A DNA stretch of 64,000 nt from Dokdonella_A sp051958935 (GTDB lineage Bacteria > Pseudomonadota > Gammaproteobacteria > Xanthomonadales > Rhodanobacteraceae). Each line of letters opens with the position of its first letter. Within the stretch, counting starts at the first letter, position 1. A program made the position numbers and the translations under genes. The stretch spans positions 1 to 64,000 of the forward strand of contig NZ_JBQCFP010000105.1 of assembly GCF_051958935.1 (NCBI RefSeq), given 5' to 3'. Under the pieces are notes generated by a model. It was not told where the DNA came from, did not search any database, and saw nothing but the letters and a program-made list of their open reading frames with translations. This document shows, piece after piece, positions 1-8,248 of this stretch.

Positions 1-1023
1 CTATTCGGGATCGATGCGTCTTCGCCCCTGGATTCGTCCACAGCGCCTTCGGTACCCGTGGTCGGCGTTCTTGCGGCCGACGCTCGCCGCGAACTCAGCT
101 ATCCCTTGCGCGACGGCGTGCCTCGACGCTTGGTGACCGAAGACCTCCCCGCCCCACAGGGATCGCTCGAGCAGCGGGTCGCCGATCACGTCGACTTCTC
201 GCCCGCCGTGCTCGGCTCCATGCATCAGACGTTTGCGCGCCTCCTGAAGGTCGAGCGCGAAGTGTTCGCCATCGTGCAGGAAGATCGCGAGTCGTACGTG
301 CTGGCTCAGCTCGGTGCCGCGCAGATCGCGCAACGCCTGAACCGGCAACTGGGACTTTTCGATGTCGACGCACGCGCGATATTGCGGGCACTGACCGAAC
401 GCTTCGTCGCGAAACTGCCCGAGGCGGGTTTCGCCGTGCCGTCCGACCCTGAAGCGATCGACCAGGCGCTCGATCTTGTGCTCGTCCGGCACCCCCAACT
501 GCTCGCGAACGCGTATCGCGCGACACGCATGCAGCAGGTGTCGGACCGGAGTATCGAGCTGCCCGCCGCGATCGTATCCGGCGAGCGTCTCGAGCCTTCG
601 CGCCGCAGCGCATACGGCGTGCATCCGCCGGGCTTCGACTCGCAGGACGAGCGGGATTTCGCCAGGTTGCTGGATCGCAGCGACGACGTGCTCTGGTGGC
701 ATCGCAATCCCGCCCGCCGGCCGGAGAGCCTGGTGCTGTATCGCTGGAATGACGGCGCGGCGTTCCATCCTGATTTCATCGTGGCCATTCGGCAGCGCGC
801 AACGCAGGATCAGATCGCGCTCGTCGAGATCAAGGGCCCGCGCGGTTGGGGCGATCCCGTCGATGTGCGCAAGGCCGAGGGGCCGGCACATTCGGCCTAC
901 GGCCGCTGCCTGTTCGTCGGCCGCGAGAAGGGTGGCAAGTTCAAGTTGCTCAAGCCACAGGACCAGCGACTGCAGCCATTCGCGGACTTCGACATCGCGC
1001 AGCTGCGTTGGGTGGAGCGTTGA
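1..1023 (+). CDS. Type III restriction endonuclease/helicase-like protein, C-terminal part (5' truncated by window edge)
   Basis: The reading frame is open from the first base, so this is the last 340 residues of a longer gene whose start lies outside the window. The visible part lacks helicase motifs. Towards its end it carries HPDFIV, then VEIKG about 20 residues later, the usual spacing of a PD-(D/E)xK nuclease core. This arrangement matches the C-terminal endonuclease domain of type III Res subunits and related DEAD/DEAH helicase-nucleases, which cut DNA after ATP-dependent translocation. No methyltransferase (Mod) gene is visible downstream; it could lie upstream. The assignment to Res rests on the nuclease motif and general look only. 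A stand-alone helicase-nuclease is the main alternative. Confidence 0.6.
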   Translation, partial: LFGIDASSPLDSSTAPSVPVVGVLAADARRELSYPLRDGVPRRLVTEDLPAPQGSLEQRVADHVDFSPAVLGSMHQTFARLLKVEREVFAIVQEDRESYVLAQLGAAQIAQRLNRQLGLFDVDARAILRALTERFVAKLPEAGFAVPSDPEAIDQALDLVLVRHPQLLANAYRATRMQQVSDRSIELPAAIVSGERLEPSRRSAYGVHPPGFDSQDERDFARLLDRSDDVLWWHRNPARRPESLVLYRWNDGAAFHPDFIVAIRQRATQDQIALVEIKGPRGWGDPVDVRKAEGPAHSAYGRCLFVGREKGGKFKLLKPQDQRLQPFADFDIAQLRWVER

Positions 1024-1047
1024 GGTCCTATCCGACCCTGGCGACAG

Positions 1048-1075
1048 CTGGTTTCGCGCTTCCGCCGGAATGACG
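1048..1075 (+). repeat. REP-like element, copy A
   Basis: A 28-base stretch whose reverse complement resembles positions 10059-10085. Both have the form CGTC..TCCGGCG.AAGC..G...CCAG, the pattern of dispersed REP elements in Xanthomonadales intergenic regions. It sits just after the restriction gene. The rest of the 209-base gap to the sigma factor holds nothing else I recognise. Confidence 0.5.
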
Positions 1076-1232
1076 GTTTGCAGGCTTGCAGCCCGTTCGG
1101 CCGTTTCGAGGCGCCCGCAGGTTTCAACGTAGCCAGCAAATTCGGCCGTGCTACTCAGCCGTGCACCAGTGCGTGTGATATCCGCCGCCCGCGCGCGTAT
1201 CACCTTGGCATGAGGCAGGATCGGAGGCCGGG

Positions 1233-1751
1233 GTGGACATTGCAGGGGCGACCATGACGACGGCGGCGCAGCGAGCGCAGTTCGAACAGCTGCTCGAACG
1301 CCATCGCGGCATCGTGCTGAAGATCGCGCACGCGTATTGCCGCGACAGCGAGGACCGGCGCGACCTCGCGCAGGAGATCGCGGCGCAGCTGTGGAAGGCA
1401 TTGCCGGCGTGGGACCGCGGCCGGCCGTTCTCGACCTGGATGTACCGCGTCGCGCTCAACGTCGCGATCTCGCATGCGCGCAGCGCTGGCGAACGCCGGC
1501 ACCTGCCGCTCGACGACGCCGGTGGCGAGCCGAGCCACGACGCCGACGCCGAACGCGAGGCCGACGACGGCGTCCGCGCGCTGTACCGCTGCATCGAGCG
1601 GCTCGACCCGCTCAACCGCGCGCTCATGCTGCTCTATCTCGACGAGCGCAGCCAGCGCGAGATCGGCGAGATCCTCGGCCTCTCGGAAACCAACGTGGCG
1701 ACCAAGATCGGCCGCCTGAAAACGCGCATCCGCAACGAACTGGGAGAATGA
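1233..1751 (+). CDS. RNA polymerase sigma factor, ECF (sigma-70 family)
   Basis: A 172-residue protein of typical ECF length. It directs RNA polymerase to a set of stress or envelope promoters. Region 2 is seen as FEQLLERHRGIVLKIAHAYC then RRDLAQEIAAQLWKALPAW and the -10-reading segment FSTWMYRVALNVAISHAR. Region 4 is the helix-turn-helix around QREIGEILGLSETNVATKI near the C-terminus. The start is GTG at 1233, with GGAGG at 1223-1227. ATG at 1254, behind AGGGG, is an equally plausible start and would shorten the protein by 7 residues. The next gene begins one base after the stop, so the two are probably co-transcribed and the second may modulate this factor. Confidence 0.9.
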   Translation: MDIAGATMTTAAQRAQFEQLLERHRGIVLKIAHAYCRDSEDRRDLAQEIAAQLWKALPAWDRGRPFSTWMYRVALNVAISHARSAGERRHLPLDDAGGEPSHDADAEREADDGVRALYRCIERLDPLNRALMLLYLDERSQREIGEILGLSETNVATKIGRLKTRIRNELGE

Positions 1752-1752
1752 A

Positions 1753-2412
1753 ATGGAAGCGACCATGGAACTCGACGACCTCAAGCACGCCTGGCAGACC
1801 CTCGACCGCCGCCTGCAGCAGCAGAACGCGCTCGGCTTCCTGTTGCTCAAGAACAGCCGCACCGACAGCGCGCGGCGCGGCCTGCGGCCGCTCGCCTGGG
1901 GCCAGGCGCTGCAGATGCTCGTCGGCGCGGCGGGCATGCTCGTGTTCGCGCCGTACTGGGTGCGGCATCTGCACGAGCCCGCCTTGCTCGTGTGCGGCCT
2001 CGTGCTGCACGCGTACTGCCTCGGCCTCGTCATCGTCGGCGCCGTGGTCGAAGCGCGCATCGCCGCGATCGACTACGCCGAACCCGTGCTCGCGATCCAG
2101 CGCCGGCTGCTCGCGCTGCGCCGTGCCTACGTGATCGGCGGCATGGTCGTCGGCCTGCCCTGGTGGTTCATCTACGTGCCGCTGCTGATCGTGCTCGGTG
2201 ACGGCCGCATGCTCGAGGACGCGCCCGGCGTCGCCCTCATCCAGCTCGCGATCGGCGTGGTCGGCCTGCTCGGGACGTGGTGGTTCCACCGCTGGGCGAA
2301 CCGGCCCGAACGCGCCGCATTCGGTCGCAAGCTCGACGACTCCGCGGCTGGTGGCAGCATCCGCCGCGCGCAGGCGGCGCTCGACGAGCTCGCGGCGTTC
2401 GAACGCGACTGA
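1753..2412 (+). CDS. Membrane protein co-transcribed with the ECF sigma factor
   Basis: A 219-residue protein with a charged N-terminus (DDLKHAWQTLDRRLQQQNAL), then four hydrophobic segments at roughly residues 50-70, 75-100, 125-150 and 155-180, and a charged C-terminus. It starts one base after the sigma factor stop. Position suggests a membrane-bound partner or anti-sigma factor. However, there is no HxxxCxxC zinc anti-sigma motif, so the regulatory role is inference from context. An internal ATG at codon 5 is an alternative start. It is convergent with the next gene, only 2 bases apart. Confidence 0.75.
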   Translation: MEATMELDDLKHAWQTLDRRLQQQNALGFLLLKNSRTDSARRGLRPLAWGQALQMLVGAAGMLVFAPYWVRHLHEPALLVCGLVLHAYCLGLVIVGAVVEARIAAIDYAEPVLAIQRRLLALRRAYVIGGMVVGLPWWFIYVPLLIVLGDGRMLEDAPGVALIQLAIGVVGLLGTWWFHRWANRPERAAFGRKLDDSAAGGSIRRAQAALDELAAFERD

Positions 2413-2414
2413 AG

Positions 2415-3908
2415 CTAGTGCGGCCGCGCGCCCTCGGCGATCGAGCGCGCGCGGTTCGCGATCGCCGCATCCGGCACGTCGCCGAGTCGGCGGAACAGCT
2501 CGACGCGTGCGGCGAAACCGGGCTCGTAGGGGCTCGGCGTCTCGACCGGTGACGTGACCCACGCATCGAGGAACCCCACCGCGGCGCGGCGCTCGTCCTC
2601 GCCGCGCGCTCCGTCCCAGCCGGTGGCGATCGCGGCGGGCACGAACAGCAGGCCGCCGCCGTAGCGGCCGGCTTCCTTGTCCTCGCGCAGGCGCGCGAAG
2701 AGTGCCGCGCGGTTCTCCGGTGCGAGCGCAGCGACATGCGCGGATGCGCGCTCGACGAGGGCCGCGAGCGCCTTGCCCGCATCTGCCGGCGGCGCTGGCG
2801 GTGTGCCCCAACCGACTGGCCCGAGCGTCTCGGCGTAAGCGCCTTCGCCGATGCGCCAGGCGAGCTGTTCGCCGCCATGCGCGAGTTGCGCCGCATCGGG
2901 CGACGACGCGACGAGGCGGCCGGTGACGTCGATGTCGGCGAGCATGTCGCCGACGACCTCGGCAACCTGCGGCTGCACGTGCGCGAGCGCGCCCGGCATG
3001 CGTTCGCCCCACCACGGCAGCAGCAGCAGCGGCCCGAGCGCGGCGAACAGCATCGCTGCGCGCGGCAGGCCCGCCATGAGCAGCCCCATGCCGCGCAACC
3101 AGAGCCAGGCGCCGACCACGAGCAAAAGCGCTCCGGCGAGCCAGGCGCCCGCGTTGCCGGGGTGGCGTTTGTCGGCGACGAACGCCGCCGGCATTCCCCC
3201 GGCGGGATCGCGCGGATCGAGCGCGAGCGGGAATGCGGGCACCGGCGTGCCCCAGCCTGCGAGCGCCGCATCGAGCGGACGATCGAGGCGCCGCCGCAGC
3301 GCATCCCATGCGCTGCGCGAGACGCGTGCGTCGAAGGCGCTGAAGGGCGGGTGCGCCTTCAGCCAGGCGCTCTCGGCCTGGCCGATGCGGACCGTCGGCA
3401 CCGCGAAACCGCGCGCGTCGCGCGGCATCGCGAACGGCACGCCGGGCGCCATCGTCACGTCGTCGACGAGCATCGGCAGGATTTCCTCGCCGTGCACGTT
3501 GATGCGATTGCCGCAGTAGGCGCGTCGCAGCGGATCGCCCCACTCGCCTTGCCAGGCGACGATCGCGCAATGCGTCGCGCGTGCAGGGCCCGCCCAGTTG
3601 CCGCGATCGCCTTGCGCCGCCGCGTCGAAGTCGAGCGCGAGCCAGGCATCGACGATGCGGCCGTCGACCGATGCGGTGTAGCTGCGGTAGTGCCAGGCAT
3701 CGAGGAGCCGCGCCGGCCCCACCAGCCAGCCGGTGCTGAGCAGCACGATCGCGACGCCGAGCGGGAACGCAGCGATGAAGCGGATCAGCGGACTGACCGC
3801 GAGACCGGCCGCCTGGCCGAGCACGAAGGCGCGCCAGCCGCGCGCCGGCGGATCCGGCGGCGGTTGCGCGGCCGCTGCCATGCGCTGCCCCGCTCGCTGC
3901 TTGCCCAT
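2415..3908 (-). CDS. Membrane protein of unknown function
   Basis: A 497-residue protein I do not recognise. A Pro/Ala-rich N-terminus leads into two hydrophobic segments (about residues 30-65). A roughly 200-residue soluble, probably extracytoplasmic stretch follows, with several Cys, Trp and Asp. Two or three more membrane segments come at about residues 268-320, then a soluble C-terminal domain ending IAEGARPH. The start at 3908 is supported by GGGAGGGG just upstream. It is convergent with the sigma-factor operon and divergent from the methyltransferase. No conserved catalytic motif was found. Confidence 0.65.
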   Translation of the reverse strand: MGKQRAGQRMAAAAQPPPDPPARGWRAFVLGQAAGLAVSPLIRFIAAFPLGVAIVLLSTGWLVGPARLLDAWHYRSYTASVDGRIVDAWLALDFDAAAQGDRGNWAGPARATHCAIVAWQGEWGDPLRRAYCGNRINVHGEEILPMLVDDVTMAPGVPFAMPRDARGFAVPTVRIGQAESAWLKAHPPFSAFDARVSRSAWDALRRRLDRPLDAALAGWGTPVPAFPLALDPRDPAGGMPAAFVADKRHPGNAGAWLAGALLLVVGAWLWLRGMGLLMAGLPRAAMLFAALGPLLLLPWWGERMPGALAHVQPQVAEVVGDMLADIDVTGRLVASSPDAAQLAHGGEQLAWRIGEGAYAETLGPVGWGTPPAPPADAGKALAALVERASAHVAALAPENRAALFARLREDKEAGRYGGGLLFVPAAIATGWDGARGEDERRAAVGFLDAWVTSPVETPSPYEPGFAARVELFRRLGDVPDAAIANRARSIAEGARPH

Positions 3909-4004
3909 CGCCCCTCCCGCGTTGCGCCGCGATTATCCGCCCGCTGCAGCCTGCGCGCTCGTGTCGCTTACCATGGGCGTTTCCGTGCCCCGGCTCCGCC
4001 CGCC

Positions 4005-4613
4005 ATGAACAAAACGTACGACCGCGCCTACTTCGACAAGTGGTACCGCAGCCCGGCGCATCGCGTCGGCTCGCGCGCCGAGCTCGCGCGCAAGGTCGCG
4101 ATGGTCGTGCATCTGGCCGAGTACTACCTCGCGCGGCCGCTGCGCAACGTGCTCGACGTCGGCTGCGGCGAGGCGGCGTGGCGCGCGCCATTGCTGCAGC
4201 TGCGGCCGCACCTCGCCTACCGCGGCCTCGATTCGAGCGAGTACGCGGTCGCACGCTACGGCCGCGCGCGCAACATCGGGCTCGCAACGTTCGGCCAGCT
4301 CGCCGAACTGCGCTTCGACGAACGCTTCGACCTCGTCGTCTGCAGCGACATGCTGCACTACGTGCCGGCACGCGAGGTCGCGCGCGGCCTGTCGGGCTTC
4401 GTGGACCTGCTCGAGGGGCTCGCCTTCATCGAGGTATTCACCGCGCGCGATGATCCCGGCGGTGACACCGCGGGCTTCATCGCGCGTTCGCCCGCCTGGT
4501 ATCGCTCGCGCTTCGCCACGGCCGGCCTGCTCGCGTGCGGCTCGCACGCGTATCTGTCGCCGCGCCTCGCGCGTTCGGTTGCCGCGCTCGAGTGCATCCC
4601 GGCGCGCGCATGA
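4005..4613 (+). CDS. Class I SAM-dependent methyltransferase
   Basis: A 202-residue protein with the SAM-binding motif I VLDVGCGEAAWRAPLL near residue 50 and a post-I acidic residue in YRGLDSSEYA. The motif IV region is FDLVVCSDMLHYVP. This is a complete small Rossmann methyltransferase. The substrate cannot be told from sequence. The start ATG at 4005 gives MNKTYDRAYFDKWYR, a natural N-terminus for this family. The stop overlaps the next gene's start as ATGA, so the two are translationally coupled. Confidence 0.85.
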   Translation: MNKTYDRAYFDKWYRSPAHRVGSRAELARKVAMVVHLAEYYLARPLRNVLDVGCGEAAWRAPLLQLRPHLAYRGLDSSEYAVARYGRARNIGLATFGQLAELRFDERFDLVVCSDMLHYVPAREVARGLSGFVDLLEGLAFIEVFTARDDPGGDTAGFIARSPAWYRSRFATAGLLACGSHAYLSPRLARSVAALECIPARA

Positions 4614-6946
4614 GCGCGTACCGCTTCGGCGCGTTCACGCTCGATGCGCCGGCGCGCGAACTGAGCAAGGACGGCGTGCGCATCGCGTTGCCGGCGCGCG
4701 CGTTCACGTGCCTGCTCATGCTGGTCGAGCGACGCGAGCGTGCGGTCGCTCGCGACGAACTCATCCGCGCGCTGTGGCGCCACGGCGCGGCCACCGACGT
4801 GCAGCTCGGCCAGCTCATCGTGCAATGCCGGCGCGCGCTCGACGACGACGGCCAGACGCAGTGGGCGATTCGCACGGTGGCCGGATTCGGCTACCAATGG
4901 GTCGCACCGACGGTCGCGCTCGACGCGACGCCCGCGCCGGCCGATGCGCCGGCACCGCGCGAGGACGATCGCTCCGGGCCGACCCCGCCCGTTGAACGGG
5001 CCACCGCGATGCGTCCGCGGCGGCGCTGGCGCGCGAGCGCCGGGTTCGCGCTGATCGCATTGCTCGCGCTGGGAGCGTCCTGGGCCTGGATGCACCGGCG
5101 CACGGCAGCCGTCCTCGCCGATGCGTCGTCCGCGCGCGTCGTCGTGCTGCCGCTCGCCGCGGGCGATGGCGACGAGCGCTGGCTGCGCCTCGGTGGCATG
5201 GACCTCGTCGCCGATCGGCTGCGCCGCAGCGGGCTCGTCGTGCAACCGAGCGAGCAGACCGTCGGCCAGTTGCGCGCGCTCGAGGAAGCGGGCGGTGACG
5301 AGGCGCAGGACGCCACGGTCGCGATTCGGCGCGCCGCACCGGCGGCGACGCTCGTCGAAGGCGACGTCGCGCAGCGCGACGGTCGCTGGTTCGTCCGCCT
5401 GCGCGCCGCGCGAACGCATGGCGCGCCGCCGCTCGCGGCGGTCGCCGACGACGTCAATGTGATTGCGGCGGTGCGCGACGCAGCGGATCGCCTCGCCGCC
5501 GCCCTTGGCCGCGTGCCGGCGAGCGGCGCGGATGCGGAGTACATCAGCGAAACCGTGCAGCGCGCGCAGGCGGCGCTGCTCGCGAACGAGCCCGACACCG
5601 CGCGCACGATCCTGCTCGGCGACGCGCGGCTCGCACGCGATGCCCCACGCCTGCGCCTGCAACTGGCCGAGGTCGACATTCGCGCGGGCCGCCTCGACGA
5701 GGCGCGCCTCGCGCTCGAGGAAATGCTCGCAGCGCCAGGAACCGCGGGCGTCTTCCGTGCGCAGCTGCTCGCCGCGCGCGGCCTCATCGCCGTGCGTTCG
5801 GGCCAGTACGCCGAGGCCGGACGCTGGTTCGGCGACGGCATCGACGCGCTCGGCGATGCGCCCGAGCCGCAACTGCGCGGCCGCCTGCACAACGGCCGCG
5901 CGGTCAGCCGCACCTCGCTCGAGGACTACCCGGCGGCGCTGCTCGACTACGGCATCGCACGCGACGCGTTCCAGCGCGCCGGCGACGAAGGCGGCGTCGC
6001 GCGCGTCGACGGCAACATCGGCGCGATGGAGCTGCTGCGTGCACATCCCGCGCAGGCCGAGCCGTATCTCGTGGCCGCGATCGCACGCTTCGAAGCGCTC
6101 GGTCTCGTGCAGGAACGCATCGGCGAGCTGCAGCTGCTGTTCGAGGCGCGCCGCGCGCAACTGGACAACACGCGGGCATGGGAGGCGATGGACGCGTCGT
6201 GGGCGCAACGCGCGCGCGTGCCGAGCCGCTACTCGCGCCTGTCGATGCGCCTGTATCGCACCGAGCAACTGCTGCAGCAGGGCCGCCACAACGAAGCCGG
6301 CGAGTTGCTCGACGATCCGGCCAACGATGGCCGGCCCGCCGACGTGGCCGAGAACGAGCGCATCCGTCTGCTGCGCGCCGGACTCGCCTGGCGCCGTGGT
6401 GACGGCGTGGGCGCACTCGCCGAGCTTGCGAGCGTACCGGCTGAGGCGCTCGCCTCCGCCGACAGCGACATCATCCGCGCCGACGTCGAATTGCTGCGCG
6501 CGCGCATCGAGCGTTCGCTCGGCCGCACCCGGACGACGGCCGGCGCAGCCGAGCCGGGCGCCGACGCCGCGACGAATGCGCGCACCCCGCTGCGCCGGCT
6601 CGCCTCGGCCAACCGGGCCTGGGCGGAGCATCGCGACGACGACGCGACACGGATGTTCGCGTCCGCGTTCGCGCTCGCCCAGGCGCAGGGCGTGCCGCTC
6701 ACGATCGTGCGGGTCGCCGTTGACTACGTCGACTACCTGCTCGCGCGCTCGCGCCTCGCCGAAGCCGCCGCGATCGCGAGCCAGGTCGCGCTGTGGGCGG
6801 ACCGCGACTACGACGCCGCGCTCGTGCAGCTCGCCCTCGCCCGCGCGCAGGGTCGGCGCGAGGCCTGGCAGGCCGCGTTCGATACCGCTCGCCGTCTCGC
6901 CGGCGAGCGCGCGATCCCGCGCGTGCTCGGCACGCCACCCGGCTGA
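4610..6946 (+). CDS. CadC/ToxR-like winged-helix regulator with TM segment and periplasmic TPR sensor (copy 1)
   Basis: A 778-residue membrane-bound transcription regulator. Residues 1-100 form an OmpR/CadC-type winged helix (FGAFTLDAPARELSKDGVRI; IRTVAGFGYQW at the wing). A Pro-rich linker leads to one transmembrane segment near residue 145-165. A TolB/FlgO-like segment (VVVLPLAAGDGDERWLRLGG) follows, and then a long helical TPR-like region to the C-terminus. In the ToxR/CadC family the DNA-binding half is cytoplasmic and the far half senses envelope conditions. It overlaps the methyltransferase by 4 bases and lies 134 bases upstream of a secreted HAF-repeat protein, its likely target by position. 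Its paralogue is at 28079-30469. Confidence 0.85.
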   Translation: MSAYRFGAFTLDAPARELSKDGVRIALPARAFTCLLMLVERRERAVARDELIRALWRHGAATDVQLGQLIVQCRRALDDDGQTQWAIRTVAGFGYQWVAPTVALDATPAPADAPAPREDDRSGPTPPVERATAMRPRRRWRASAGFALIALLALGASWAWMHRRTAAVLADASSARVVVLPLAAGDGDERWLRLGGMDLVADRLRRSGLVVQPSEQTVGQLRALEEAGGDEAQDATVAIRRAAPAATLVEGDVAQRDGRWFVRLRAARTHGAPPLAAVADDVNVIAAVRDAADRLAAALGRVPASGADAEYISETVQRAQAALLANEPDTARTILLGDARLARDAPRLRLQLAEVDIRAGRLDEARLALEEMLAAPGTAGVFRAQLLAARGLIAVRSGQYAEAGRWFGDGIDALGDAPEPQLRGRLHNGRAVSRTSLEDYPAALLDYGIARDAFQRAGDEGGVARVDGNIGAMELLRAHPAQAEPYLVAAIARFEALGLVQERIGELQLLFEARRAQLDNTRAWEAMDASWAQRARVPSRYSRLSMRLYRTEQLLQQGRHNEAGELLDDPANDGRPADVAENERIRLLRAGLAWRRGDGVGALAELASVPAEALASADSDIIRADVELLRARIERSLGRTRTTAGAAEPGADAATNARTPLRRLASANRAWAEHRDDDATRMFASAFALAQAQGVPLTIVRVAVDYVDYLLARSRLAEAAAIASQVALWADRDYDAALVQLALARAQGRREAWQAAFDTARRLAGERAIPRVLGTPPG

Positions 6947-7080
6947 GGCTGGCGCACCGAATGCCTTGTCGGAACGCGATCCGAACGCGATTCGCATCCG
7001 ATTCGAACGCCCGGGCCGGCGCGCAGCGGCAGGCTCGGACGGCCCGCGCTCAGGCGGATACCATCGTTCACGAGGCTTCC

Positions 7081-8175
7081 ATGCACCTGCGACCTGTCCT
7101 GTTCTTCCAGCTCGCGGCCTTCGCGGCCGCGAACGCCACCGCGGGCACGCCCGCACCGCATTACCATCTCGCGCCGATCACGATCCCGGATTCCAACGGC
7201 GTCTACGTCGCCGACATCAACGAGGCGGGCCAGGCGGTCGGCTATTACGTCGATGCGAACTTCGCCAACCAGGCCTTCCTGTTCGACGGCGGGCAGGTCA
7301 TCACGCTGTCGCGCCCGGCCGGCCGCGACGAAGCGATGGCGACCGCGATCAACGACCTCGGCCAGATCGTCGGCTACGCATCGACGATCACCGACGACGG
7401 CGCGCAGACGACCGCGCTGCTGTGGGACGCGGCGCAGCCGGACGGCTACGTCGTGATCGGTGACGACCAGGCGAACAAGCTCAACCCGGCCGACATCAAC
7501 AACGCCGGCGTCGTCGTCGGCCTTGCCTCGCAGGACGGCGCATTCCGCGCGTTCAGCTGGAGCGCGGCCGGCGGCCTCGTCGACGACGGCGTGCCGCCGA
7601 ATGGCCCCGACACGCAGGCGTACTGGTCGGCGATCAACGATGCCGGCACGATCGTGGGCGGCTGGAATGCGATCTTCGCCGCGTCGCACGCGACCACCGG
7701 CACGTTCGGCACGCCGGGCATCGTGCCGATCGCGGCCGGGGTCGATGATGTCGCGAGCATGGCGCACGGCATCGACGAGGGCGGCACCGCGGTCGGCGAG
7801 ATGGACGTCGCGAATGACGGACACGCGGTGCCCGTCGTATTCCAGGGCGGCATCGCGACCGAAATCCCGGGTGCGCTGCTCGGTCTTTCGACCGGCGCGG
7901 CCTACGGCATCAATGCCGACGGCACGATCGTCGGCCGCGCGCAGGATTTCGCCACGCTTTCCTTCAAGGCATTCGTCTACAGCGACGGCGTCGCCTACGA
8001 CCTGCTCGCACAATGCGACGGCGACGCGGGTTTCCCGTACCTGCTCAAGGCGTCGGCGATCAACGACCACGGCGTGATCGTCGGCGTCGGCCGCGTCGGC
8101 GACTTCGAGGTCGGCAGCTTCATCGCGACACCGGTCGGCGACGACGCGATCTTCGACGACGGCTTCGACGGCTGA
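7081..8175 (+). CDS. Secreted HAF-repeat protein with IFDDGFDG tail
   Basis: A 364-residue protein with an N-terminal signal peptide (hydrophobic to about residue 21, AANATAG). At least seven HAF-type repeats follow, of the form AIND.G.IVG (for example AINDLGQIVGYA, AINDAGTIVGGW, GINADGTIVGRA). These repeats probably build a beta-propeller-like surface or extracellular protein; function in the family is unknown. The last 11 residues are DDAIFDDGFDG, a tail shared with two other secreted proteins in the window. The start ATG at 7081 places the signal peptide at the N-terminus. It lies directly downstream of a membrane-bound winged-helix regulator. Confidence 0.85.
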   Translation: MHLRPVLFFQLAAFAAANATAGTPAPHYHLAPITIPDSNGVYVADINEAGQAVGYYVDANFANQAFLFDGGQVITLSRPAGRDEAMATAINDLGQIVGYASTITDDGAQTTALLWDAAQPDGYVVIGDDQANKLNPADINNAGVVVGLASQDGAFRAFSWSAAGGLVDDGVPPNGPDTQAYWSAINDAGTIVGGWNAIFAASHATTGTFGTPGIVPIAAGVDDVASMAHGIDEGGTAVGEMDVANDGHAVPVVFQGGIATEIPGALLGLSTGAAYGINADGTIVGRAQDFATLSFKAFVYSDGVAYDLLAQCDGDAGFPYLLKASAINDHGVIVGVGRVGDFEVGSFIATPVGDDAIFDDGFDG

Positions 8176-8248
8176 CGCACCAGCACGGGGCCGCGACGCC
8201 GCCGGCCGCGCGCGCCGCGACCGGCGGCCTCTTGCTGCCGTGCGGCGC

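Noticed and set aside
1..1233. A defence island at the left edge.
   Set aside because: Only the 3' part of one restriction/helicase-like gene is visible, and the next genes are housekeeping or regulatory.
6947..7080. Near-repeated GATCCGAACGC / GATTCGAACGC motifs upstream of the HAF gene as a possible operator.
   Set aside because: The copies are short and imperfect and irregularly spaced; they are no more than expected in this base composition.
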